A DNA stretch of 64,000 nt from positions 310,001 through 374,000 of the forward strand of contig NZ_JBGJZL010000005.1 of NCBI RefSeq assembly GCF_042610375.1, read 5' to 3'. Made by a program: the position numbers and the translations under genes. The notes under the pieces were generated by a model, which had not been told where the DNA came from, ran no database searches, and saw only the letters and a program-made list of their open reading frames with translations. The number at the start of each line of letters is the position of its first letter. The first letter of the stretch is position 1. Below, in pieces: positions 42,693-51,168 of this stretch. This stretch comes from CTSoil-075 sp042610375 (lineage in GTDB: Bacteria > Bacillota > Negativicutes > DSM-13327).

Positions 42693-43634
42693 ATGTATAT
42701 TTATCTTGATATTGTAAAGGCATTTTCTTGTGAAATGTGTGGCTCTTGTTGCCGCAAAGAGTGGTCAGTTACACTCAATGAAGAAAGTTATCAGCGAAAT
42801 TCTAATTTATTCATGGCAACTAATCGAGGTGAAGAATTTGAGAAAATTTTTATACCTCTTGCCGAAAAAAGTGGATTAGATGAATATGCTTATATAAGGA
42901 AAAAAGCAAGTGGTGGTTGTTGGTTTTTAGCAGAAGATCATCATTGTCGTTTACAAAGAGAGGCAGGACATGATCATCTTGATCATGTGTGTCAGATTTA
43001 TCCGCGTTATCCAATGAACACGGCACGCGGTACTGAATTGACCCTTAGTTTTAGCTGCCCTGCAGTGATTAAATTAGCAAGCCGTATGGAACCATTGAGA
43101 ATCATTCGTTCAGAGCATCAACCAATTCATATCGAACCGAACCATGATGTAGTTTATGTTTATCCTCAACAACAATCTGCTAGCAATCCTTTACGTTATT
43201 ACTTTGAAATAGAACAGCATTTTATCGATATTATGCAATCGCGGAGCTTAGAAATAAGCGAGCGTTTGCAGATCATAATAGAAACTGCTCAAAAAATTAA
43301 AGAGTTGCCTCAAGATGATGTAGTAGGTCAGCAATTAAATAAAATTTTTTATGATAATTATGAGCTACTAGATGCTAAGATGACTAGTGAAGAAGTGCTA
43401 ATCGATAAATCAGCAGATATTTTACTAGAAAATTTCTTTGTTAATTTTATGTTCAAGAAACCTTTTTATATTTATGGACTACAGCGCACGCGAGAATTAC
43501 TTCTTACGATTTGGAATCGGATTGAAAAAGGTCGTGAAAGTACTAAAGATTCGGCTATGGATCTGGAATCTACAGTAGCGATTATTATGGAGATAGAATT
43601 TGAGTATAGCCATAATCGTAAAGCACTATTTTAA
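42693..43634 (+). CDS. FliB-like protein (flagellin lysine-N-methylase family)
   Basis: 313 aa. Cysteine pattern CEMCGSCCRKEW near the N-terminus, then GGCWFLAEDHHCRLQREAGHDHLDHVCQIYPRYP, and a later FSCPAV: the YkgJ-type Fe-S/Zn pattern of FliB, which methylates flagellin lysines in Salmonella and is common in Firmicutes. Start: TTG at 42690 is in frame; AGGGTGG is 9 bases before ATG 42693. No flagellin genes are in the window. The gene ends in a hairpin. Confidence 0.75.
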   Translation: MYIYLDIVKAFSCEMCGSCCRKEWSVTLNEESYQRNSNLFMATNRGEEFEKIFIPLAEKSGLDEYAYIRKKASGGCWFLAEDHHCRLQREAGHDHLDHVCQIYPRYPMNTARGTELTLSFSCPAVIKLASRMEPLRIIRSEHQPIHIEPNHDVVYVYPQQQSASNPLRYYFEIEQHFIDIMQSRSLEISERLQIIIETAQKIKELPQDDVVGQQLNKIFYDNYELLDAKMTSEEVLIDKSADILLENFFVNFMFKKPFYIYGLQRTRELLLTIWNRIEKGRESTKDSAMDLESTVAIIMEIEFEYSHNRKALF

Positions 43635-43646
43635 AAGATAGTGCTT
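43621..43646 (+). terminator. Hairpin over the fliB-like stop codon
   Basis: Perfect 9 bp stem AAGCACTAT / ATAGTGCTT with an 8-base loop that contains the stop codon. No T-run follows, so it may be a weak terminator or a 3' stabilising structure. Confidence 0.45.
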
Positions 43647-43749
43647 AATGGGGTTTATTGAAAGCTAAATACTAAAAAACTTGATTTAATTAGAGTTTGA
43701 CCTTCATCTGAATCGTAGTTGTTCTTATTCTGTAATGAGGTGTTAAGAT

Positions 43750-46700
43750 ATGGATTCAATCATTAAGCAAAAAAAGAAAAATAAAAAACTTTTTTTAAAA
43801 GTTTTTGCAATGATCTTTTTACCTTTGGTTAGCATTGTAACATTAATTGTCGGTGGTTTTTATAAAGATGAAAAACGAACGATCATTAATATTTTGCAAA
43901 ATGATGAAATTTTAAAAGTAATGGTAGAACCATTCGTCATTTTATGGATTATATTATGTTTTGGAGTTGTCAGTGTTAGCTATGTATTAGCGCGCAGTTT
44001 TATGAAACGTGTACAGAATGAACAGGAATTAGAACAATATCGCAAACACTTACAAGAGTTGGTTGAAGAACGGACAGCAGAACTAGAAGTTGCCAATCGT
44101 TTGCTGCGTAGTAGTGAGGAGCGTGCCCATCTGGTAAAAAAAATTGCCAGTGCAGCTAATGCTGATGACAATCCGGATGAGGTTTTATCAATCGCTATTC
44201 GCAGCATTGCAGAAAATATGCAATGGCCTATTGGTCATGTTCATGTCATTTCTCTTGAAAATCCTGAGGAAATGGTATCTGCCAGTATGTGGTATTTGCA
44301 AGATCAAAATGCCTATCAACCTTTTATAAAACATACGGAAGAAATGCGTTTTGGGCTGGAAGTAGGATTACCAGGCAGGGTATTGAAGGCAAAAAAAGCT
44401 ATTCTCATTGAAAATATTGCTGAAAGTTCTAATTTTCCTCGTGCTAAAGTAGCGATTTCTCTTGGTATTAATGCTGGTTTTGCTTTTCCTGTTATTGTGA
44501 AAGGAGAAGTCGTCGCTGTTCTGGAATTTTTTGCTCAGCATATGGGGCAACTTGGTGATGATGTCTTGACCTTTGCTGAGCAAATTGGTGAACAACTTGC
44601 CTTACTCATTGAACGTAAACAAGGAGAAGAAGCATTACGGACAGAACAAGAAAAAGCTCAACGATATCTTAATATTGCAGGGTCTATCATTGTCGTTATT
44701 AATGAAGATGAAAATATAAATTTACTTAATAAAGCAGGATATAGGTTACTTGGATATTGTGAAGAAGAGTTAATAGGGGAAAATTGGTTTACATCTGTTG
44801 TTTCCAAAGAAGACGCAGAAAATAAAAAAACTGAATTTCGTCAAATGATGAATCAAGAAATTGAACTTGTAGAGTTTTATGAAACTCTAATCCGTTTGAA
44901 AGATGGTACTGAGAAATTAATAGCTTGGCATAATGTCTTAATTTATGATAAAAAAGGTAAACCCATTGGTTTGCTTGCGTCTGGCGAAGATATCACTGAA
45001 CACCGGAAGGTAGATAAAGAATTACGCAAACTCTCTCAAGCTGTAGAGCAAAGTCCTGTATCTGTCGTCATAACAGATCGAAAAGGCAAAATTGAATATG
45101 TAAATGCAAGATTTTGCGAAAAAACTCATTATCAGCCAGAAGAAGTGATCGGGAAAAATCCTAGAATATTAAAATCAGGAACCTTACCACGTTCTTTTTA
45201 TCAAGAACTTTGGGAAACCATCTTATCAGGGAATATATGGAGAGGGGATTTTCTTAATAAAACGAAGGAAGGTAGCCGATATTGGGAGAGAGCTTCTATT
45301 TCTTCGATTATGGATGCCGCGGGTCATATTACCCATTTTATTGCTATTAAAGAAGATATTACTGAGCAAAAGAAGATGGAGGAAGAGTTGTTACAAGCCA
45401 AAGTAGAAGCTGAGCTTAGTAATAAAGCCAAAGGTGATTTTTTGGCAAATATGAGCCATGAAATTCGCACTCCAATGAATGCTGTAATTGGACTCACACA
45501 TCTGGCATTACAGACTGATTTGATGCCTAAGCAACAAGACTATTTACATAAAATTTCCGTTTCTGCTCAATCATTGATGGGGATTATCAATGATATTCTT
45601 GATTTCTCTAAATTTTCAGCAGGGAAGCTGGATATGGAAAATATACAGTTTAATTTATGGGAAGTACTTGAAGATATCATCACCATTCTAAATTCTAAAG
45701 CTGAGGAAAAAGGTTTGGAAATGGTATTGAACGTCGCTAAAAATGTACCCATGCGTCTCATGGGCGATCCCCATCGTTTGAAACAGATTTTGTTGAATCT
45801 TGTAAGTAATGCATTAAAATTCACGAATCAAGGCGAGGTTGTTATTTTTGTAAAAGTGATAACAGAAGGATCAAATCGAGTTCAACTGGAATTTATCGTA
45901 CGTGACACGGGGATTGGCATGAAAGAAGAAGAAAAAAAACGTTTATTTAATGCCTTTACCCAAGCTGATGGATCGACAACACGCAAATATGGAGGGACTG
46001 GTTTAGGTCTAGTGATTAGCAAACAGTTGGTCGAAATGATGGGAGGAGCTATTCATGTGAAAAGCTCGCCTGGCCAGGGGAGCGAGTTTATTTTTACAGC
46101 TCACTTTGGTTCTTATGGTGAGGAAGAGGCAAAATGTTTTTCCCAAAGTGACCTGCATGATCTCAAAGTATTAGTGATTGATGATAATGAGAGTTCTTGT
46201 TTAGCTTTTAAAGAAATGCTGGAGCGGTTAACTTTCCGAGTATCTTTGGCAACTTCGGGGGAAGAAGGCATTAGACGATTGATAGAAGAACAGGAAGAAC
46301 CTTTTGATCTAATCCTAATGGATTGGCTGATGCCTGACATGAATGGGATTGAAACAGCCCGGTACATACGAGAACAAATGCAAATGACGACGATACCGAT
46401 TATATTGGTAACTTCATATAGTGGTGATGATGTCAGACAACAAGCGAAGGAGCTAAATTTAGAAGGCTTTTTAGTTAAACCGATTACGCCATCCGTGTTG
46501 TTTAATGCTGCGATGGAGTTATTTGGTAAAATCAATCGCCAACCTCTTTGCTCTCTGCCAAGGATGTTCTCAGACCCAGAGGGATGGAACAGCTTACAAG
46601 GAGTAAAAATCTTATTGGTTGAGGATAATGAAATCAATTTACAAGTAGCAAGAGAAATCATGGAAGATCGAAACATCATTGTAACTGTTGCTAGAAATGG

Positions 46701-47643
46701 CCGGGAAGCTGTGAAGTTGGTGAGAGAAATAGAGTTTGATGGAGTATTAATGGATATTCAGATGCCGGAAATGGATGGTTTAGAAGCAACCAAAATTATA
46801 CGACGTGACCATCCCGTGCATGAATTACCCATTATCGCTATGACTGCTGATGTTGTTGTCGATCGAATAAAGGCATATCTTGCAGCGGGAATGAATGATT
46901 CTATTTTTAAGCCTATTGCCATCGAGCAAATGTTCAATACCCTTCACAAATGGGTTAAGCCACAATCTGTTCGATTAAAGCCAATGCAAAATAAGGAATT
47001 TTTAGGGACGAAAGAGGAATCACCTATTGTTATTCCTCAGTTAGCAGGCATTAATGTGGAAGCTGGCTTGGCACGAGTTAGTAGCAATACAAAACTCTAT
47101 CGTAAGCTGCTTGTACAATTTCTTGAAAATCATGAGAAGACAGTGGATGTTCTTCAGAAAACTTTGCAAGAAGGGGATCATGCAGTGCTAAAAATGAGTT
47201 TGCATACGCTCAAAGGTGTAGCTGGTACGATTGGCGCTGATGATCTATATCATGAAGTGCAAAAAATGGAAAATTATACAAATGATGGAATGCATGAAAA
47301 GATGGCCTTGCAGATGGAGAATTTATACAAAAATTTACTTCAAGTATTAGACTCCATTCGATGGTTTAAAGACAGTGCACCCGATGTAATTCCTTCAGTG
47401 CTAAAGGAAAGAGAATTTGATCATCCTACAATTTCTGAGGAGGATAAAATCCTATTGGAAAGCTTGCAAGGATATTTGACTAATTATGATATGGAAGCGA
47501 CAGTTGTTTTTGAGAAGTTAAAAATTTTACCGATCGCATCTATTTATCAGACTGAATTTAAAAAAATCCAAACTCTAATGAATCACTATGATTTTGAAGG
47601 GGCTCTCAATCAACTTAATGAGGTTGCCAAACTGATAGAATAG
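43750..47643 (+). CDS. Hybrid sensor histidine kinase (GAF-PAS-PAS-HisKA-HATPase-REC-REC-HPt)
   Basis: 1297 aa, a full phosphorelay in one chain. Two membrane helices (about 13-35 and 57-80) with only about 20-25 residues outside, so sensing is probably internal: GAF about 125-290, PAS about 300-420 and 425-545. HisKA with His570 (MSHEIRTPMNAV); ATPase with GGTGLGLVISKQL; receivers with Asp858 and Asp1002; HPt with His1152 (SLHTLKGVAGT). About 100 C-terminal residues after the HPt are unassigned. It has GAGGTG upstream. The next gene encodes a REC-HD-GYP regulator, probably the final phospho-acceptor. Confidence 0.93.
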   Translation: MDSIIKQKKKNKKLFLKVFAMIFLPLVSIVTLIVGGFYKDEKRTIINILQNDEILKVMVEPFVILWIILCFGVVSVSYVLARSFMKRVQNEQELEQYRKHLQELVEERTAELEVANRLLRSSEERAHLVKKIASAANADDNPDEVLSIAIRSIAENMQWPIGHVHVISLENPEEMVSASMWYLQDQNAYQPFIKHTEEMRFGLEVGLPGRVLKAKKAILIENIAESSNFPRAKVAISLGINAGFAFPVIVKGEVVAVLEFFAQHMGQLGDDVLTFAEQIGEQLALLIERKQGEEALRTEQEKAQRYLNIAGSIIVVINEDENINLLNKAGYRLLGYCEEELIGENWFTSVVSKEDAENKKTEFRQMMNQEIELVEFYETLIRLKDGTEKLIAWHNVLIYDKKGKPIGLLASGEDITEHRKVDKELRKLSQAVEQSPVSVVITDRKGKIEYVNARFCEKTHYQPEEVIGKNPRILKSGTLPRSFYQELWETILSGNIWRGDFLNKTKEGSRYWERASISSIMDAAGHITHFIAIKEDITEQKKMEEELLQAKVEAELSNKAKGDFLANMSHEIRTPMNAVIGLTHLALQTDLMPKQQDYLHKISVSAQSLMGIINDILDFSKFSAGKLDMENIQFNLWEVLEDIITILNSKAEEKGLEMVLNVAKNVPMRLMGDPHRLKQILLNLVSNALKFTNQGEVVIFVKVITEGSNRVQLEFIVRDTGIGMKEEEKKRLFNAFTQADGSTTRKYGGTGLGLVISKQLVEMMGGAIHVKSSPGQGSEFIFTAHFGSYGEEEAKCFSQSDLHDLKVLVIDDNESSCLAFKEMLERLTFRVSLATSGEEGIRRLIEEQEEPFDLILMDWLMPDMNGIETARYIREQMQMTTIPIILVTSYSGDDVRQQAKELNLEGFLVKPITPSVLFNAAMELFGKINRQPLCSLPRMFSDPEGWNSLQGVKILLVEDNEINLQVAREIMEDRNIIVTVARNGREAVKLVREIEFDGVLMDIQMPEMDGLEATKIIRRDHPVHELPIIAMTADVVVDRIKAYLAAGMNDSIFKPIAIEQMFNTLHKWVKPQSVRLKPMQNKEFLGTKEESPIVIPQLAGINVEAGLARVSSNTKLYRKLLVQFLENHEKTVDVLQKTLQEGDHAVLKMSLHTLKGVAGTIGADDLYHEVQKMENYTNDGMHEKMALQMENLYKNLLQVLDSIRWFKDSAPDVIPSVLKEREFDHPTISEEDKILLESLQGYLTNYDMEATVVFEKLKILPIASIYQTEFKKIQTLMNHYDFEGALNQLNEVAKLIE

Positions 47644-47703
47644 AAAATGAGATTTTAATAATGATAGCGAATTATGTATGCAATACAGATAGAGGTGATA
47701 ATT

Positions 47704-48732
47704 GTGGATCAGGTTGAAAAACAAGTCATTTTAGTTGTTGACGATGTGCCTGCAAACATTGATGTTTTAAGTGAGATATTACGTCCAACCTATCAGGTTA
47801 AAGTGGTAACCAATGGTGTAATGGCTTTAAAAGTTGCCATGGCACCTCAGCCGCCAGATTTGATATTACTCGATATTATGATGCCTGGGATGGATGGTTA
47901 TGAAGTGTGTCGTCAGTTAAAGAGTAATGCATCGACTCGGCATATTCCTGTAATTTTTGTCAGTGCCATGGATGAAGTCAATGATGAAACTAAGGGATTT
48001 GAGTTAGGGGCTGTTGATTATATTACTAAACCTGTTAGTCCATCCATTGTAAAAGCAAGAGTTAAGACTCATTTAGCTCTTTTTGATCAAAATAGGGTGT
48101 TGGAGAAAAAAGTCAAAGAACGAACTGCTGAGATCCATGAAACTCGACTTCAGATTATTCATTGTCTGGGGGCCGCATCTGAATATCGAGATGAAGAAAC
48201 AGGAACCCATATTTCAAGAATGAGCCAGTATTCACGATTGATTGCACTCTATGCTGGAATGGATCTGGAAGAAGCTGAACTTTTATTACAGGCAGCTCCT
48301 ATGCACGATGTTGGTAAAATTGGCATACCTGATCGTATTTTGTTAAAGCCTGGTAAATTAGATAAAGATGAATGGGAAATTATGAAGACTCATACAATAA
48401 TTGGTGCTAAAATTATTGGTAAGCATTCTTCAGATATATTGACCCTGGCGCGGCAGGTCGCGTTGACTCATCATGAAAAATGGGATGGCACAGGCTATCC
48501 CAATGGATTGGTTGGTGAGGATATACCGCTACCCGGCCGTATTGTTATGCTAGCGGATGTATTCGATGCTTTGACAAGTGATCGTCCTTATAAAAAAGCA
48601 TGGTCTGAAGTTGATGCCATTCAAGAAATCAAGAATTCAAGTGGACATCATTTTGATCCTCAACTGGTCCTTGCTTTTATGAAGGCACTTCCTGAGATAC
48701 TTGCTATTAAAAAAAAGTTTGAAGAAAATTAA
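47704..48732 (+). CDS. Response regulator with HD-GYP domain (c-di-GMP phosphodiesterase)
   Basis: 342 aa. An ATG at 47674 is in frame, but GAGGTGAT lies about 7 bases before the GTG at 47704, giving MDQVEKQVILVVDD. Receiver with phospho-Asp57 (LLDIMMPGMDG) and VDYITKPVS; coiled linker; HD-GYP with the full motif set: MHDVGKIGIPDRILLKPGKL, HHEKWDGTGYPNGL and ADVFDALTSDRPYK. Likely served by the hybrid kinase just upstream (60 bases). Confidence 0.93.
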   Translation: MDQVEKQVILVVDDVPANIDVLSEILRPTYQVKVVTNGVMALKVAMAPQPPDLILLDIMMPGMDGYEVCRQLKSNASTRHIPVIFVSAMDEVNDETKGFELGAVDYITKPVSPSIVKARVKTHLALFDQNRVLEKKVKERTAEIHETRLQIIHCLGAASEYRDEETGTHISRMSQYSRLIALYAGMDLEEAELLLQAAPMHDVGKIGIPDRILLKPGKLDKDEWEIMKTHTIIGAKIIGKHSSDILTLARQVALTHHEKWDGTGYPNGLVGEDIPLPGRIVMLADVFDALTSDRPYKKAWSEVDAIQEIKNSSGHHFDPQLVLAFMKALPEILAIKKKFEEN

Positions 48733-48741
48733 CGATAAGCA

Positions 48742-48783
48742 AAAAAAAGTTTGCTCCTTAGTCCATAAGGAGCAAACTTTTTT
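48742..48783 (+). terminator. Terminator after the HD-GYP gene
   Basis: 16 bp perfect stem AAAAGTTTGCTCCTTA / TAAGGAGCAAACTTTT, 5-base loop, more T after it. Confidence 0.9.
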
Positions 48784-49034
48784 ACCAATATAAGCTAAAA
48801 AAAGAGAAATTAGTATTATTTTCATCAGAATGATCCATATTGCAGGAATTTTCTAAGGATTGAAGAATTATTGATAATAGTCTTCACAATTTCTTTTATA
48901 AAAGAGAGTGATAAGTGATAAAGCATTTTAAATCCCCAGTGAACTCGTAATTTTTAAGTAATATATTAGCTTTTTTAGCAAAGCCAAATAAAGGGGGGAA
49001 AAGTTGTTTCTATCTATGTAGGAGCAGCATATAC
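48784..49034. other. Gene-free leader of the MCP gene
   Basis: AT-rich, no ORF of use. AAGGGGGG at 48990-48998 stands before a five-codon TTG mini-ORF that stops just before the MCP ribosome site. GCAAAGCC at 48978 resembles a piece of the c-di-GMP-I riboswitch, but the rest of that motif is missing. No convincing promoter seen. Confidence 0.35.
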
Positions 49035-50723
49035 ATGACAATGACCTTATCAAAGAAAATGATCATTTACTTTTTAGCGGTAATTATAATCGCCGCAATC
49101 GGATTTTCCTATACCATTTATCAGTGTGATAATGCAGAAGAAGTTGTTAATGATATTAAAGTTTTTGATGTGCCGCGCTTAGAACAAACAATGGAAGTTG
49201 CCAATAATACTACAGCAGAAGTCTCTAATATTAGAGCCTATTTACTGTATGGGAAAGAACAATATCTTACAGAATACAAGCGATTGGCAGATGTAAATAA
49301 CAATTTACTTGCGGTGCTCACTAAAGAATCCCGTGCGGAGGACGCCAAACGAGTATTTTCCGATGCTGGAGCATTGCATGCGAAATATGGTCAAGGCATT
49401 GAAAAAATGATTGGGTTATATAAACAAGGAAAGACCGAAGAAGTGATGCAAGTTACAGTCAATGAGTTGGTACCAACAGCGATTGCCTTGATTGCAAAAG
49501 TTGATGAAGCCAAACAATTGCGCAAAGATCGTATTGCGCAAGCTACGAGTAAAGCAACCAAAGCAACAGAAGATGCGAAAACGGCCGCTATGCTAGCCGC
49601 TATTTTATCAGCGGTCATTGGCATTGGAGTGGCCTTATTTGCTGCGCGCAGCATTACGACTCCCGTTAAAGAACTTCAGCATTTAATGTCTCAGGCAAGT
49701 GAAGGTAATCTGTTGGTGACAGCATCGATTAAGACACAAGATGAAATTGGACAACTGTGTCAATCCTTCAATACAATGATGGCATCCCAGCTGGAAATTG
49801 TGAGGGCTGTGAAAAATAGTTCTATTGAATTAGCGGCAGCATCCCAGCAAATGGCAGCCTCTTCTGAGGAAGTATCTGAGGCGTCTGGTCATATTGCTGC
49901 CCGAACTCAGCATGTAGCGGGCGCCATGGAAGAAGCATTTAGTTCGAATATGGAAACATCTCAGGTTCTGATCGAATTATCATCCCTTATTCATATTGCT
50001 AAGGACAAAGCCGTGTCAGCCAGTGAAAAGTCTGAAATTACGATTACAACTGCTAACGATGGTAAACTAACAGTTGCTGAAGCCATGCAAAGTATGAATA
50101 CAATTTATACCATGACCATTGAAGCAGAAAAAATAATTAGCCTCCTGAAAGAGGATTCTGAGAAAATCGGAATGATTAATGAAACAATTACGGGTATTGC
50201 CAATCAAACGAACTTGCTAGCCTTAAATGCCGCCATTGAAGCTGCCCGTGCTGGTGAAGCAGGTAGGGGATTTGCCGTTGTTGCCGAAGAGGTTCGAAAA
50301 TTGGCAGAACAGTCTAATACAGAAGCGAGTAATGTTTCTCGCTTAATTAATCAAATTACTGCAAATACAAGCAGTGCAGTTGTTGCCATGAAGGATAGTT
50401 TGACCGAGGTGGAAGTAGGCGTAGAAGCTGTTAAAAGGGCTGAGCAATCACTGGAAAAAATTATGGCAGCAGTTGGAGAAACGGTACATGATATAGATGG
50501 AATTGCCAAGGTTACTAATGATGAAGTTGCTTCTTCAGAAACCATTGTACGTTTGATTGAAGTAGTTGCAGATAGCATTGAGAATACAGGTAGAGATGCC
50601 CAAGAGGTTTCGGCGGCGACTCAAGAAACCACAGCAACAATGGAAACAATCGCGGCAAGTTCTGAGGAGACGAGTGCTATGGCTCAGACCTTACAAAGTC
50701 TTATTACAAGGTTTAAAGTTTAA
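49035..50723 (+). CDS. Methyl-accepting chemotaxis protein
   Basis: 562 aa. Membrane helices about 10-30 and 184-205 bracket a helical extracytoplasmic domain of the 4HB_MCP kind; HAMP about 206-260; signalling domain with tip NLLALNAAIEAARAGEAGRGF at about 392-412. It ends in LQSLITRFKV. It lies immediately upstream of the STAS and SpoIIE-type genes (21 bases to STAS), which is unusual company for a receptor. GGAGCAG ribosome site. Confidence 0.92.
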   Translation: MTMTLSKKMIIYFLAVIIIAAIGFSYTIYQCDNAEEVVNDIKVFDVPRLEQTMEVANNTTAEVSNIRAYLLYGKEQYLTEYKRLADVNNNLLAVLTKESRAEDAKRVFSDAGALHAKYGQGIEKMIGLYKQGKTEEVMQVTVNELVPTAIALIAKVDEAKQLRKDRIAQATSKATKATEDAKTAAMLAAILSAVIGIGVALFAARSITTPVKELQHLMSQASEGNLLVTASIKTQDEIGQLCQSFNTMMASQLEIVRAVKNSSIELAAASQQMAASSEEVSEASGHIAARTQHVAGAMEEAFSSNMETSQVLIELSSLIHIAKDKAVSASEKSEITITTANDGKLTVAEAMQSMNTIYTMTIEAEKIISLLKEDSEKIGMINETITGIANQTNLLALNAAIEAARAGEAGRGFAVVAEEVRKLAEQSNTEASNVSRLINQITANTSSAVVAMKDSLTEVEVGVEAVKRAEQSLEKIMAAVGETVHDIDGIAKVTNDEVASSETIVRLIEVVADSIENTGRDAQEVSAATQETTATMETIAASSEETSAMAQTLQSLITRFKV

Positions 50724-50744
50724 AGTTAAGGAAGGGGTATAATC

Positions 50745-51047
50745 ATGAACCATTCTATTAAAGTTAGTGGTAACCATGTAAAAGCGTTTTTAAAGGGAAA
50801 GGTTTATTCACAAGATGCTTCTATTTTTCGAGATGAACTATTGGAACATATCGAGCAGGGAGTGACAGAGATTAGTATTGATCTGTCAGAACTTACTTAT
50901 ATTGATAGCACAGGACTTGGAGTACTGATTACCATTCATAAACGAACTAAAGAAAAGAATGGGAAAATAGTGATTACTGGTGCCCAAGGGATGGTAGAGC
51001 AACTATTTAAACGAACACGACTTGATCGAGTATTAATAATGGAATAA
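50745..51047 (+). CDS. STAS domain protein (anti-sigma factor antagonist type)
   Basis: 100-aa single STAS domain. ELTYIDSTGLGVL contains the Ser that is phosphorylated in SpoIIAA/RsbV proteins. GGAAGGGG ribosome site. It is expected to be phosphorylated by an RsbW-like kinase and dephosphorylated by a PP2C phosphatase; both activities appear in the next gene. Whether the target is a sigma factor or another partner is unknown. Confidence 0.9.
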   Translation: MNHSIKVSGNHVKAFLKGKVYSQDASIFRDELLEHIEQGVTEISIDLSELTYIDSTGLGVLITIHKRTKEKNGKIVITGAQGMVEQLFKRTRLDRVLIME

Positions 51048-51061
51048 TTGTGATTGATATA

Positions 51062-51113
51062 AGATTCTGGCTCTAGGCAAAGAGATGATCCATCTCAGCT
51101 TAGAGCCGAATCT
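51062..51113 (+). repeat. Long hairpin between the STAS and SpoIIE-type genes
   Basis: AGATTC-t-GGCTCTA pairs with TAGAGCC-GAATCT (13 bp, one bulge), and inside it GAGATG-ATC-CATCTC forms a second perfect stem. No T-run follows. The ATG at 51085 lies in the inner stem. It may hold back translation or stabilise mRNA. Confidence 0.7.
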
Positions 51114-51168
51114 ATATCTGGCTAGGACTATGACTAAAGAAGTCTGGAGGGGAAAGATCATATCGATT

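Noticed and set aside
46113..46679. Long minus-strand open frame (188 aa) inside the hybrid kinase gene
   Set aside because: It lies fully antisense to the receiver region, has no ribosome site and its composition (Ser/Arg/Ile-rich) is that of a shadow frame.
48978..48998. GCAAAGCC as part of a c-di-GMP-I riboswitch before the MCP gene
   Set aside because: The other conserved parts (GCAAACC, GAAA tetraloop, GGTAGG-type end) are absent.
49001..49021. Five-codon TTG leader peptide before the MCP
   Set aside because: It has a good G-rich ribosome site but no regulatory hairpins after it; probably chance.
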